Positions 33,561-44,418 of a stretch of DNA of 64,000 bases are shown here, in pieces. Source of the stretch: Anarhynchus alexandrinus. Its lineage: Eukaryota; Chordata; Aves; Charadriiformes; Charadriidae. The position numbers and the translations under genes are program-made. The notes below the pieces were generated by a model. It saw only the letters and a program-made list of their open reading frames with translations, searched no databases and was not told the origin of the DNA. Position 1 is the first letter of the stretch. Each line of letters opens with the position of its first letter. The stretch is from NCBI GenBank assembly GCA_008711295.1, contig VUYV01000089.1:2228442-2292441 (forward strand), read 5' to 3'.

Positions 33561-36500
33561 TGTTTCTTAAAAGCGTTCATGCCAGACAGAATTTATGGGA
33601 TTTTAGCTAGTTTATACACTGTGTTTTTAGTAAATGCAGTAGTTTCTGTGCCAGCATGCATTTTTTATGACTTTGACAAATTTATCATCGCATACGCGTA
33701 CCAGTCCTACATTGTGATTTTACCTCATCAGGAGAAGTTTGCATGCATGGTTTTCTCCTGTATGGATAGGTATCTTACAAGCAACTGGAGAAAACATGTT
33801 TGTTGCCACTCATGTTAAAGAAAAGCTTATAGCCAGCAGGCACATTGATCAAGAATGAGTTGAGATACCTGTGCAGAGTTTTTAAAAAAAGGAAAAAAGA
33901 TGTGTTCTTGCTGAAATTCTCCTCTGTTGTATTTTAAAGAATAGAAGAGCCAAAAAAAAAAAAAATATTAGGCTAAAGGCATTATGCAAGGACATATTTG
34001 AATTCTAGGTTACTGATCCCACAAACCTACTGACAGATATTGAGGTCATGCAGTCTGCTTTTGAACCTTGCAGAATAGAGTAAGGCCCATCCCACAGCAA
34101 TCCAATTCCACGTTAGTCCTATAAAGAGAACCCCACTGACTGGGTGACCTATATCCAAGCAACAAATGAGCCAATTCACCTTACGGGAGACTAGCAAAAT
34201 GTACAAAAGCTTTAAATTGGACTGTAAAGACTTAGAAAGCACAAGCTTTTTTTACTTTCAAGGACAAACCTTCTGCTAACTGACTGTGTAACGAAGAAAG
34301 TTCCTCAGTGAGAAGGTTATTCTAAGTTTGTCCATCAGTCTGCCCTTTTCACATCACTGTCTGTCAGACAGCTAGTTCAGAGCTGGTGCACACCTGAGCC
34401 TGTCTGATGATTGCCATGTTCAGTGACTATGCCAAATTAATCTGTATTTTAATCTGTATTTAATCTGCATTTTTTATATGATCTGTATTAATCTGCATCT
34501 GTAACTTGTATTATATTCATTCAGTATTACTTGATACTGTTTGAGATACTATAAGAAAAATATAAGGGCAAAATTATGTGCTTATGCAAGGTCTCGACAG
34601 TAGTGTCAACTCAGTGCATATGATAAATTACAACCACCCAGGGCCACATGACAATCACACAGAACATTTGTTTGCTATTGTTTTAATGAGGATAAACTGG
34701 GGACAAAATTTGGTGGGATGAGAGATTTATGTTGCACATTTATTTCATTCAGCCTATTTGGGCTTGATTCTTCCCATTTATCGAACTTCCTCTAGAACAG
34801 TCAGTTCTGTAAACAAGTCTTCTAAGGAATGGCAAATGAAGCAAGTTAGATCAGTGCTGTTCTTGGACTTGTATCTTCTGACAATAAAATACTAAGCCAC
34901 CCTCACTGCTATCTAGAAGTTCTTGTTCAGCACAATCCCACAGTCCCAAGCCTTATTATGAAACCTGTTGAATTTTTGATGGATATCTAGGAGGAAATTT
35001 TAAACGTGAAGAATTCAGGGAAAAAAGGATGGTATTAGTAAAACGGCAATATTTGCTAGCAAAAACAACATGGGAGAAGAAAACCAGTGGCAACTAGTGG
35101 TTCTGCAGGCTTGCATGTGGCAAAATATGTACTTCTCCTAAAGTCCTAGAAACTCCAGTATTACAGAACTGTCACAGAGGACAGAGAGTACAGGGAAAAT
35201 AAATACATTTTTGCATGAATATTATAAGCTATTGACACAAAGAGAGGGTGGCTCAAAGACTCCCTCAGCTCCTAAGCCTCCCCCAGACCATCAGATGGCT
35301 CCTTTCACATGGGAGAAAGTTCCCAAATGGGAGGAGAGTACAGGATAATATTCCTACAGTAACAGTAGGAAAGAAAATAAAGCTTGCAGTTATGAACTAA
35401 AAAAGATTTTTGGACACATGTAAATAAAATTAAAATAGACGATCTTAACAATTGTGTCTATTTGCAAGAATAATTAAACTGCCCTCCTCTTCTGCAGCAG
35501 TTCAGGTTATTTTCCTGGCCCAGTATTCTGACTGCGTTGTACCTCCCTCTACTTCTACTTCTAGTTCTGCTTTTATTTTATTTAACAGAGTTACTTATCT
35601 TTATTTCAAAGACATTTCTAGTTTACCAGTAAAGAAAAGCCAACAGGGGAAGTCTAGATAATTTGCTGCCAGAATCAAGATAGCACGAGGCCACTATCTA
35701 CAGAATCAGTCACTACAGCTGCATATCTCTCTAGCAGTTGCCAAGCAAAGAGTTGCTATATCAACTCCTGTGCATCTTTAAGGAAATGTATACGGAAGGG
35801 GATAAATTAGCATTGGTTAGAGACAGGTAAAACAGTGGTCCTGGAACCAGGTCTTAAAATGTATCTGAGGAAGCAGATAAGAAAGAAATTATGAGAACTG
35901 CTAACACGGAAGGGGAATTCAAAGGACTGGTGTTTGCCCTAGGTATGGCACAATAACTCCTGATCCATAATTATGGCACATATATTAATTTTAATCATGT
36001 TTAAGAAGAACTGTTTTAAGTCAGAGATAAGCACACTGCTGCAATAACAAAGTTAGCTGAGTGACCTTAAGCCCTGCTGCGACTTGCAAATCTTCTGACT
36101 CCTGTGGATGCACATCCATCGTGAAGCCACTTACTCTGCCAATCATGACAGGGTACTATTCTGTCTATGGCTACATACTGCTGAAACAAAACTCTTAAAT
36201 GAATTCACTTTTCAGATGAAGCATCATGGAGGGCACCTTGAACTTAATGGCAGTTTGGTTGTGCTTGCAAAGTGTGAAGAAAGTGCAAGTCTCTGAGCTA
36301 ATATAGCTCAAAGATTAATTTCTAGCCTTAATGATTTTGTGAAACAGCCTTTTGAAATCATTACAATCATACCAATTAGCTTTAAAGTCCTTCTAACAAT
36401 GTGCCCCCTCTTTCACAAAATACTTCTCAAGCTGCAAAGAGGACTTATTTTTATTAATGTATATTCTGGTAAGTGAATCAATAAATTCTTTGTTAATAGT

Positions 36501-38324
36501 ATATTTGTGTCAATTTTACCAGACTACAGCATTTCCAAGAGACTAAATTTAACAGTAATACAGTGTCTAAGGACTTGAAACATCGTTCAAAAAAAAAAAA
36601 AAAAAGTGCTGAACCATTGAAATACACATCCTTTCCATACTTCTTTTCTGGTGAAGAGGGTAAAAAATAGATTCAGCATATATTTAGCTTTAAGGAAAGC
36701 TACATGAGATGCTGGAAATGTAGAAATAGATTATAAAAAAAAAAAGAAAAATGAACAGATACATATGGTGAAACTTGCAGTGACAGGGAATGTAGAGAAC
36801 TGCTGTACACATTGCCTAAAAGTATGAATTTATTTTCATATTTTAGAAAATACATACGTATTCTGGAATAATAACATATTTTATTACACTTTTGACTTTT
36901 AGAATCATACTGGGTCATTTAGAGGGTTACACCTTGGTTTTGCTACCTTAAATATTTCCATTACTCCTACAATGCATAAAGGTTAGTAACACAAACACTT
37001 ATTTGTTTGTGTACACATGCACCCACAATAAATGAAACACAACATCTGGACATATTTAATTCAGAAATCATTGAACCAAAGGAATTGGAAATCAAAGCCA
37101 AGAGAAAAGGCAACAGTAACTGTCATGCTCTAATGGGGATAGTATCAACAACATACGCTGCACTTCCCCTAAGGCATAGTTAGACAAGGACAAAATCTTA
37201 ACAGCATTTGGTAGGGGAGTATGCTTTTGGAACAGAAGGATCCTTAGACCCAGTTTGGAAAAACTGGTAGCTACCACTTAACTGACAACTTCCCCTATAC
37301 GATGGCTCGTGTTTAAGAAGGCAAAGTTTGGATGAGTCCTACAAAACAGTAGGTCTAGGTAATGCCCATAACAGAGGTATGGTACACAATGCTTTTTACT
37401 GGATCAGCAGTGCCTGGATCAAGCTGCTAATGGGTATCTACAAGATTAGAACGTGATACTCAGGAATTTTGGTTTATACCCACTCCACTGAGTTTCATAA
37501 GGTTATCCTTGGGTTCTTAGCAATAACTCTGTGATACCTCTTCCTGCTCTCTACTCTAATAGTGACAGTTTTTGCTCTGTGTCTTGCCTGATAGCTTTTG
37601 GCAAAGATCAGCTGAAATTACTCTTCCAGGTGAAAGAAACTTGTGAAACAAGAGTTTAGGCTTAATCTTAAAATAACTTCAAAGATACTAAATAAGAAGT
37701 AACAAAGTCCATCTTCTTTGAAGTAATAGACTAGATTAACATTTTTTATGACCACTGCATCGTGCCTCAATGAAAACCAGTTGTTTGCTTGTTCTACAGT
37801 TATTCACACCTCACATGACTTTATTGTGTTTTATATGTTAAGAAGTGAAGTTTACAGATTATTTATCTGTCAGAGGCTGTTGGGCAGCATTTCAGAATTC
37901 AAGGAATGTCATTGCTTCTTCCTGCCAGTAGGAGAACTTTCCACTAAGTTTACTGTTGTTCACCTTTCCTATGAAAATCTTATTTTAGGAAACCAAGATA
38001 AATAATTTTCAGACTATGTGCCTGACATTATAAGAGGATAAAAGATGAGCAGAGATTTCTTCAAAATATCTTTCTATAATTCACAATGTATAAGTAGACT
38101 TAGAAACTTCATGCCAATTCCAGAGGAAAACATGAAAGTCAGTTCAAAGGAAAACTCACCATCTGCTTTAGCATACACATCTTAAATGTCTGCAGCTTTC
38201 ATGTTTTCACTGTCATCAACTACCCTGCCATATTATGTATTAAAATATCATGACCAGAGTTCATCAAAATCAAATGCTATGTATAATACATACTGTTGTT
38301 TTGATTATGAGATTTCCTTCTTTC
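33561..38324. other. AT-rich noncoding DNA, no gene seen
   Basis: Only short open frames. It contains poly-A runs at about 33952-33964 and 36589-36605 and the tandem array at 34436-34505. No mobile element was recognised. Confidence 0.5.
34436..34505. repeat. Degenerate minisatellite, unit near TTAATCTGTATT
   Basis: The core ATCTGYAT occurs five times in 70 bp with spacers of 3-11 bases (AATCTGTATTTT, AATCTGTATTT, AATCTGCATTTTTTATATG, ATCTGTATT, AATCTGCATCTG). It looks like local duplication. Confidence 0.75.
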
Positions 38325-38476
38325 TTTTTTCTTCCTTTTTTCTTCCTTCCTTTCTTTCTTTCCTCCTTCCTTCCTTTTTCTTTTCTTTCTTTCCTTCTTT
38401 CTTCCTTGCTTTCTTCCTTTCTTTCTTTTCTTTCTTTCTTCCTTTTTTCTTTCTTTTTTCTTTCTTTCTTTCTTTT
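38325..38476. repeat. Long polypyrimidine tract, (TTTC)n/(TTCC)n
   Basis: About 150 bp of almost pure T and C on the plus strand, with TTTC, TTCC and TTTTTC units and no purines except two G. The other strand is pure purine and open in two frames, giving Lys/Arg/Glu-rich frames of 82-101 codons that are artefacts. Mirror-symmetric polypurine-polypyrimidine DNA of this length can form triplex (H-DNA) and is prone to length change and sequencing error. Confidence 0.92.
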
Positions 38477-41169
38477 CAAATTGAAATACTCTATACTCTG
38501 CTCCTGAAAGGTTTTCAAAGGTTGTTTGAGGTTTTGATATTTCCCTACACACCAAAGACTTACTCAAGAGGGGATTTTCCATTCAGCACAACTTACGGCT
38601 AAAGTCCCCAAACTCACTGCAGACTCATTAATTTAAAATTTAGCAGACCGAAAGCCTTCCAACATTGCAGTGCATGCACATTCAGGTGCATTTTAGTGAC
38701 GTGGGCAGGCCTCATCTGTATGGTACTTTCCACCTTTTCTAGACAATTGTAGCTATTCCCCTCTCACACAATCATATTCTGTTCTTGCTCAGAAAGCCAC
38801 TTTTGGCTAATATTTGGAAATACCATATAAGCTATAGAAATTAACATCTCCTCTGCACTTTCCCCTGGCCTGATCAAGATCAGCTGTCGGGTGGCTCACA
38901 AGCACTCTCTAATCTGTTATTTATTTGAGATGGCAGATTACTTAAACTTTGACTACTTCCATATCTTTGCTAAAGAACCAGCAGTGGCGTGAGAATTTCA
39001 AATCAAATGGCATCAACTGAACTCCATAAGAAGTAATTAATTAACTTCTCCAATGATGCATCTGTCTTTTCACCAGCTATCTTATAGCCATAAACCAAAG
39101 ATTTTTTTCAACAACTCTACCACTTTAGCAAGTGAAATTAGCTAAAACTCAGAGGTCATAGAGTTATTTCTTCCAGCCCTATACATATCTACATCTCCAA
39201 ACTAAATCTGTGTAAAAGTCACTGTATCCTTAGACAAGTCCCTTATGTCAGAAATACTAGATATAAAGCAGATTTATTGCGATAACAGATGAGAGGACTT
39301 AAAAAGCAGTAGTGGTCAACGGCAATTTAAAAAAAAAAGAAGTCAGGGAAGATTCAGACTTCTGGCTATATGTTGTCAGTGAAACTACTTTGGGACTACT
39401 GGTGCCTTTAGCTGAATCAGTGAAGCTGATACTCTGTCTCACTGGAACAAAACTAAGCCTGTGAGCCCTCAGCTGTACTTTCAGTCAATGTCATTTCATT
39501 CATACTGGTCAAGATTTAACCTTTAATGATTTTTTGACTAGGCATGTTCTCGCTGAGTCACTGCTTTTGGATAAACGCTGAAGAAACAACCAGCAGAAAC
39601 AATATAATACCTCTGAGATCATACTTGCCCTTTGGTTTCTTACAACCCTTCCCCAGCCTACTATTCTCTATAGCATTTAGTGATTTGTAGCCCAGTAATA
39701 GTCAAGTCTTCATTTACTTCATGCATATGCACTAAATTAAGCTATTTCCCTCCCACCCATATGGTGGGCTGATATGCACAGATGCTGTTACAGAGTTCTG
39801 TGCCACATAAAATCCCAGCTGTAAACTAAAAAAAAATAAAAATAAAAAGCTCTTTTACTCATCTTCCAAAAAAGCAAAACAATAGAAAATAAGCCCATAA
39901 GGAACTGGATAAACGTAAACAGACCCATACAACATCTGACATAGACACAGTTCAGGGATTTAAGATGGAAGACAAAAGAAAAGAAGGATTAGTATTAAAT
40001 TATTTCAGACAGTGATAGTAATTAATTAAAAAATGCTAATCTCTACAAAATAGAAGTCAACAAAATACTCTTGACAGTCCTTTGAAACACGAGCAAGTTC
40101 TTAATTGCTAAGGTTTCTCAAAATCCTGGGTTACAGCATTTTTTAAACTGGTGTGAAGGAGTGTAAATATCAAAAAATATGTATTCTATAGGGCAAAGTG
40201 ACTAATTGGGAAAAATATGTCCAAACACTTTTGTAAATCCTTTGAGTATTTTGCAACTAACAGGTGCCTTTCCCTTTTCAAGCAAACATCCATGCTCCTA
40301 TAACATTCAGAATAAGTCTAAAACCACATCTGAAACTTCCTCAATCCTAAACCTGAGTTTATCACAGAGGAACTTAGTTTTCCTTCAAAACTGATTTTAA
40401 CTTTACCTTGATGTTTCCATGAAATCTTGAAAACCACTGCCTACCGTTTCTGATAACCGTAAGGATCACATAATACCCATGCTAGATTATCACAATTTAC
40501 ACTAGTTATCAACAGAATTTGGTGCCTAAGTGCCAGTTGTGCCAGTAGGTCATGTGGGGGATGGGGGTGTTTGTCTGTTTGGGTTTTTTTGTTTCTTTAA
40601 ATTGGAGCCCTATATTCAAAGTGTTCATTGCTTTGTAATTGAAATTTTAATGATTGGATGATTATAACTTCAACTGGCAAATGGCTGCTGTAGTACTAGT
40701 CCATAAAAGCAAGGATTATACAACTGTTAATCAATATCTTAATCGACAAAATAGAATTTCTTGGAAAATGTGCTTTTATTGGAACACATAGAAAAATAGT
40801 TTGCAATAACACTTAATATTCTGAAAGCACAGGAGACACAAAGTAAAGTTTCAAAAGCAAGGTAACCTCTGATCACTTATGAATTTACTACTGAAAATAT
40901 TAATTTGAGACAAGCAGGCTGTACATGGGAGTTTTATTACAGCCCACTCTTGGCACAATGGCCCAGATAACAACCACTGCTAAGACAGGAGAAACATGTG
41001 TGTCAACAATCAAATAACAAAAATTGTGTGGGAGAGTGTCTGCCCAAAGCTGATCATACTGAAGAGGAAGACCATCAGGCAGAGTAAAGAGTAACCAAAG
41101 AACTACAATGAGATTCTTGCAACAGTGAAGGAGCTGGTCTGAAAAGACATCTAAAAGAAGCAGGCAAAT
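38477..41169. other. AT-rich noncoding DNA, no gene seen
   Basis: No exon, LINE or LTR landmark was recognised. A G-rich patch at 40556-40567 (GGGGG-AT-GGGGG) is too short to count as a quadruplex alone. Confidence 0.5.
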
Positions 41170-41640
41170 TTAAAAGTGAGGGAAGAGACCTAGGAGTGGA
41201 AGTCAAGCCCCAGTTTGACACTGCCAGGAGTCATACACACACAAACACACAAAGAGACTCCCCAGTGACCCTGGGGACCTCTGCCTGGGCCAGACTTCGG
41301 AGTCTCGCCACTGGACACTGAATGCAATGAGCAGCTTCTGTTCTCCACTGGTGGGACCAATATCCAGGGTGACACAGGTAGTACCTACACCTCAGGTGTG
41401 CATATGCAGACTCTTGGGGTGCTTTTTCAGTGGCTCATGCATTAGCAGGTTTTATAGAACCACACAAGTACACACAAAGCTGGATCACCCACTTATACTA
41501 GAGTCCCAGAAAGGGGGTGTGTGCTTGTCATCCACATTGCTCAGGGGGTGGGGATACCCCTAATTGTGTGTTTGCACATCCATGTATGTGTATACTTGTG
41601 TGTGCACCTGTGTGAGAGAGAGACAACTCTTTGGGATTTG
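41170..41640 (+). mobile_element. Possible LTR/ERV remnant
   Basis: A GC-richer block in AT-rich DNA. Part of it (GACCCTGGGGACCTCTGCC, then GGACACTGAATGCAATGAGCAG, GGTGGGACCAATATCCAGGG and TGACACA at about 41376) resembles the 3' part of an avian LTR family I remember, in which GAATGCAATGAG would be a decayed polyadenylation signal. CA-rich and GT-rich simple repeats at 41231-41251 and 41567-41620 flank it. No TSD, no primer-binding site and no coding domain were found. It may be another kind of old repeat. Confidence 0.3.
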
Positions 41641-43002
41641 GGTGTTTATTAACACTTTGTAAGTGGCCAGGACTGTGGTTTATTCATTCTGTTACTTATA
41701 TTGATCCTGAAGGTATAGCTCACCATTTGCCAACTAATTGCATGTCATTAGTAAATCAATAAAACCACTTCAATCCTGATTTGCTTTAATTGCGTGAACT
41801 TAGCAGCCTTTCCATGTGATAGTTGGGCTAACATATCTTAAATTCATATATAGGAAGTTTAGATAGGAAGTCCTAAACAAAAATAAGGTGGGAATTGAAA
41901 CTGAGGCAAAAAGTCTAGACTATGTATTTCGGGCACCTTCGTCATTGGTCTCTACATAGACATTCTCCTTTTTACTAGAGACATTTCATTGCCTAGTACT
42001 GGAGTTTGATGTTCTGGTCACAGAGTCAGAGATGTCAGTGACCTAAACCAGAAACTTACTCTATAGTTAAGGAAAAAAAATAATGTTTTGGATCAATTAA
42101 GGGAGAAGTATGGGGTCCTAACCTTGAAACTGCAAGCCTTACACCAAGTTAGAAAACTATTGGACCAGAAAAAAAAACAACTACAAAACCAAATCAAAAC
42201 TAAACAAAAAAATTAAACAGAATCAATAAACCTTAAAAACAATGGTTCCCAAGATCAGGACTTTCAAGCTTCATAGCACTGTAAGGAATTGGATTGCTGA
42301 ACCAAAGATTACACAGAACAAGGGGTGGCAAAGCAAAGGCAGGGGTTTGGACCTGCAGAAGGTCCAACCACAGTGCTACTCCATCTTCCACCCTCAGGAG
42401 AAGGATGAACTGTTTCAGCTGAACCCAAGTTAAGGAAAATCAAAGGTGAAAAATACTGTTGCAGCATTACCCCATTTTTCCCAAAAATTGACTTTAAAAT
42501 AATTGTCCCTTGAGGTGATTTGCTAAAATTTATAGGATATAGACACATTTTAATATGAATATTTTTTTTTTATTATTCAGCATTTACTTTATGGGCTCAA
42601 AAAATGTATGGCTATACTACCTCGTAAGCGAGTTCTACTCAACTGAGCAATGCTCAGCTGAAATTCAGATGTGCACAGTTTCTTAGTTACTCTTATGTAA
42701 TGTTTACATAGAGAAAAAACATTCATACAGTTTGTGTGCCAAAATGTATATAGAAAAGAGGGCCTTTGCCCCAGAGAGTCTATAACACAAGCTATTTTAA
42801 AAAGTAAACTAAATTAATTTACAAGTCAGAGCAAATAAATATATCACGTTTCTTCAGTTTGCAACAGTCTTTGGTTTTTCACTATCAAAACCAAAGAGCA
42901 AAAGTTCAACGCTTTTCACTGGGCTCCTTAGATTTCATAACCTGTATGTTTGGGACTATAAAGATACACAGAGCATCTGAACCCCAGAAGTAACATTTGC
43001 GT
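41641..43002. other. AT-rich noncoding DNA, no gene seen
   Basis: Short chance open frames only. No repeat recognised. Confidence 0.5.
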
Positions 43003-43108
43003 CCTTGGAAGGTGCCCCTGCCCATAACAGGGGGGATGGAACTAGATGATCTTTAATGTCCTTTTCAACCCAAACCATTCTATGTTTCTATGATTCCACG
43101 ATTCTACG
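43003..43108 (+). mobile_element. CR1 LINE terminal fragment
   Basis: Only the last approximately 105 bp of CR1 are present: TTGGAAGGTGCCCCTGCCC, GGGGGATGGAACTAGATG, CAACCCAAACCATTCTATG and then a run of terminal octamers (TTCTATGATTCCACGATTCTACGA). It is strongly 5'-truncated, the usual fate of CR1 insertions. Confidence 0.93.
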
Positions 43109-43840
43109 AATGAAATATTTCTTAGCAAAAGTGACAGACAAAATTATCTGCAGGACAGTACACACACCCCTTTGGCCTTTCAGCCTCACCATGTGATTTG
43201 CTTGCTTGCTTGCTTTAGACACTGAAGTAACTGGGATACTTTGTGAACAGTATTTTTTTACCGTGGTGTCGCACATAGATTAAGAATTAGAGTTGTGCTC
43301 TTGAAAGCCGTCCCTTCATCTTCCTTTCTTGTGCATAGCAGAATTTGCTCACTATAATGAAAGTTGCTCTCTGTCATGACTAACATTCATTGGATAGCTT
43401 GTATACAATGCTTGTTGATATTGCTGGCTTTCTGAATAAGCTTGACATTTCTTTTTTCCAATGAGGCAATGGGAAAGCAAGGGTGTCAAAAGCCCACCAT
43501 GGTTTCCCTCCTCTTTTCACCACATAGGCTAGCTGCCTATTATCCCTCCAATTGCATAGCAGGGAGTTTTAATTGTCCAAAAGCCGTAAGGAATGCAGAA
43601 CTTATTCCTGCAAATTTGTAACATTTGTAAGAAGCCATCTAGGAAGCTAAAGGGGAAAGCAAAGCCCAGATGTTCTCCAGTGCCTTATTGAAATAATTCT
43701 GACTGAGACCAAGGTGTCCACTGTGTTAACACTGAGAGAGCAGTCCAACTCTAATAAATCCTAAATACTCTGTTCCAGGTATCATCAATAACAGGAAGTC
43801 TAGGAATTCATTCTTCAAAACTTCAGCAATAGAAAATTAA
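43109..43840. other. Noncoding spacer between two CR1 copies
   Basis: No gene seen. Contains a short (GCTT)n at 43198-43216. Confidence 0.5.
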
Positions 43841-43873
43841 AAACAAACAAACAAAAAAAAAAACAAAAAAAAA
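43841..43873. repeat. A-rich tract, (AAAC)n
   Basis: AAACAAACAAAC followed by near-pure A lies directly upstream of the CR1 copy. CR1 does not end in poly-A, so this is not its tail. It could be the target site. Confidence 0.8.
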
Positions 43874-43889
43874 TACTTCACAGTGTGTT

Positions 43890-44418
43890 GCAGAGCGAAT
43901 GGCTGGAGAGCAGCCCTGAGGAGAAGGACCTGGGGGTGCTGATTGACGAGAAGCTCAACATGAGCCAGCAATGTGCAATGCAANGAGGGCTGGAGCACCT
44001 CTCCTATGAGGAGAGGCTGAAAGAGTTGGGGCTGTTCAGCCTGGAGAAGAGAAGGCTCCGGGGAGATCTTATTGCGGCCTTCCAGTACCTGAAGGGGGCC
44101 TACAGGAGAGCTGGGGAAGGACTTTTTACTAGGGCATGTAGTGATAGGACGAGGGGGAATGGCTTTAAACTGGAAGATGGCAGGTTTAGATTAAACATTA
44201 GGAAGAAATTTTTCACTTTAAGGGTGGTAAGGCACTGGAACAGGTTGCCCAGAGAGGCTGTTGAGGCCCCATCCCTGGAGGTGTTCAAGGCCAGGCTGGA
44301 TGTGGCCCTGGGCAACCTGGTCTAGTGGGAGGTGTCCCTGCCTATGGCAGGTGGGTTGGAACTAGATGATCTTCAAGATCCCTTCCAACCTAAACCGTTC
44401 TATGATTCTGATTCTATA
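43890..44418 (+). mobile_element. CR1 LINE 3' end with partial ORF2; internal block missing at N 43984
   Basis: This is the best-preserved CR1 in the window. A single frame stays open from 43885 to the ORF2 stop at 44325. It carries the reverse-transcriptase C-terminal segment: [20 protein letters not shown] before the N, then [20 protein letters not shown] and ending [11 protein letters not shown]. The terminal tail (GATCCCTTCCAACCTAAACC, GTTCTATGATTCTGATTCTA) follows. The segments on either side of the N are normally separated by roughly 50-60 residues in CR1 ORF2. Those residues are absent here and the N sits exactly at the join. This suggests an assembly gap collapsed to one base rather than a biological deletion. 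The copy is 5'-truncated and lacks the endonuclease domain, so it cannot move by itself. Confidence 0.95.
43984..43984. other. Ambiguous base / probable assembly join
   Basis: A single N lies inside the CR1 ORF2 at the junction where about 150-180 bp of conserved element sequence are missing. The other N of the window is at 5241 in poly-A. Confidence 0.8.

Noticed and set aside
38186..38602. 138-codon Phe/Ser-rich plus-strand frame and Lys/Arg-rich minus-strand frames
   Set aside because: These are translations of the polypyrimidine microsatellite.
39140..39185. CR1-like words (AGAGGTCATAGAGTTATTTC, TTCCAGCCCT)
   Set aside because: Only one short stretch resembles a CR1 end, with no further blocks in order, so chance is as likely.
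43885..44325. 146-codon frame as a host gene
   Set aside because: It is the CR1 ORF2 C-terminus, recognised by its whole word order and followed by the CR1 terminal tail.
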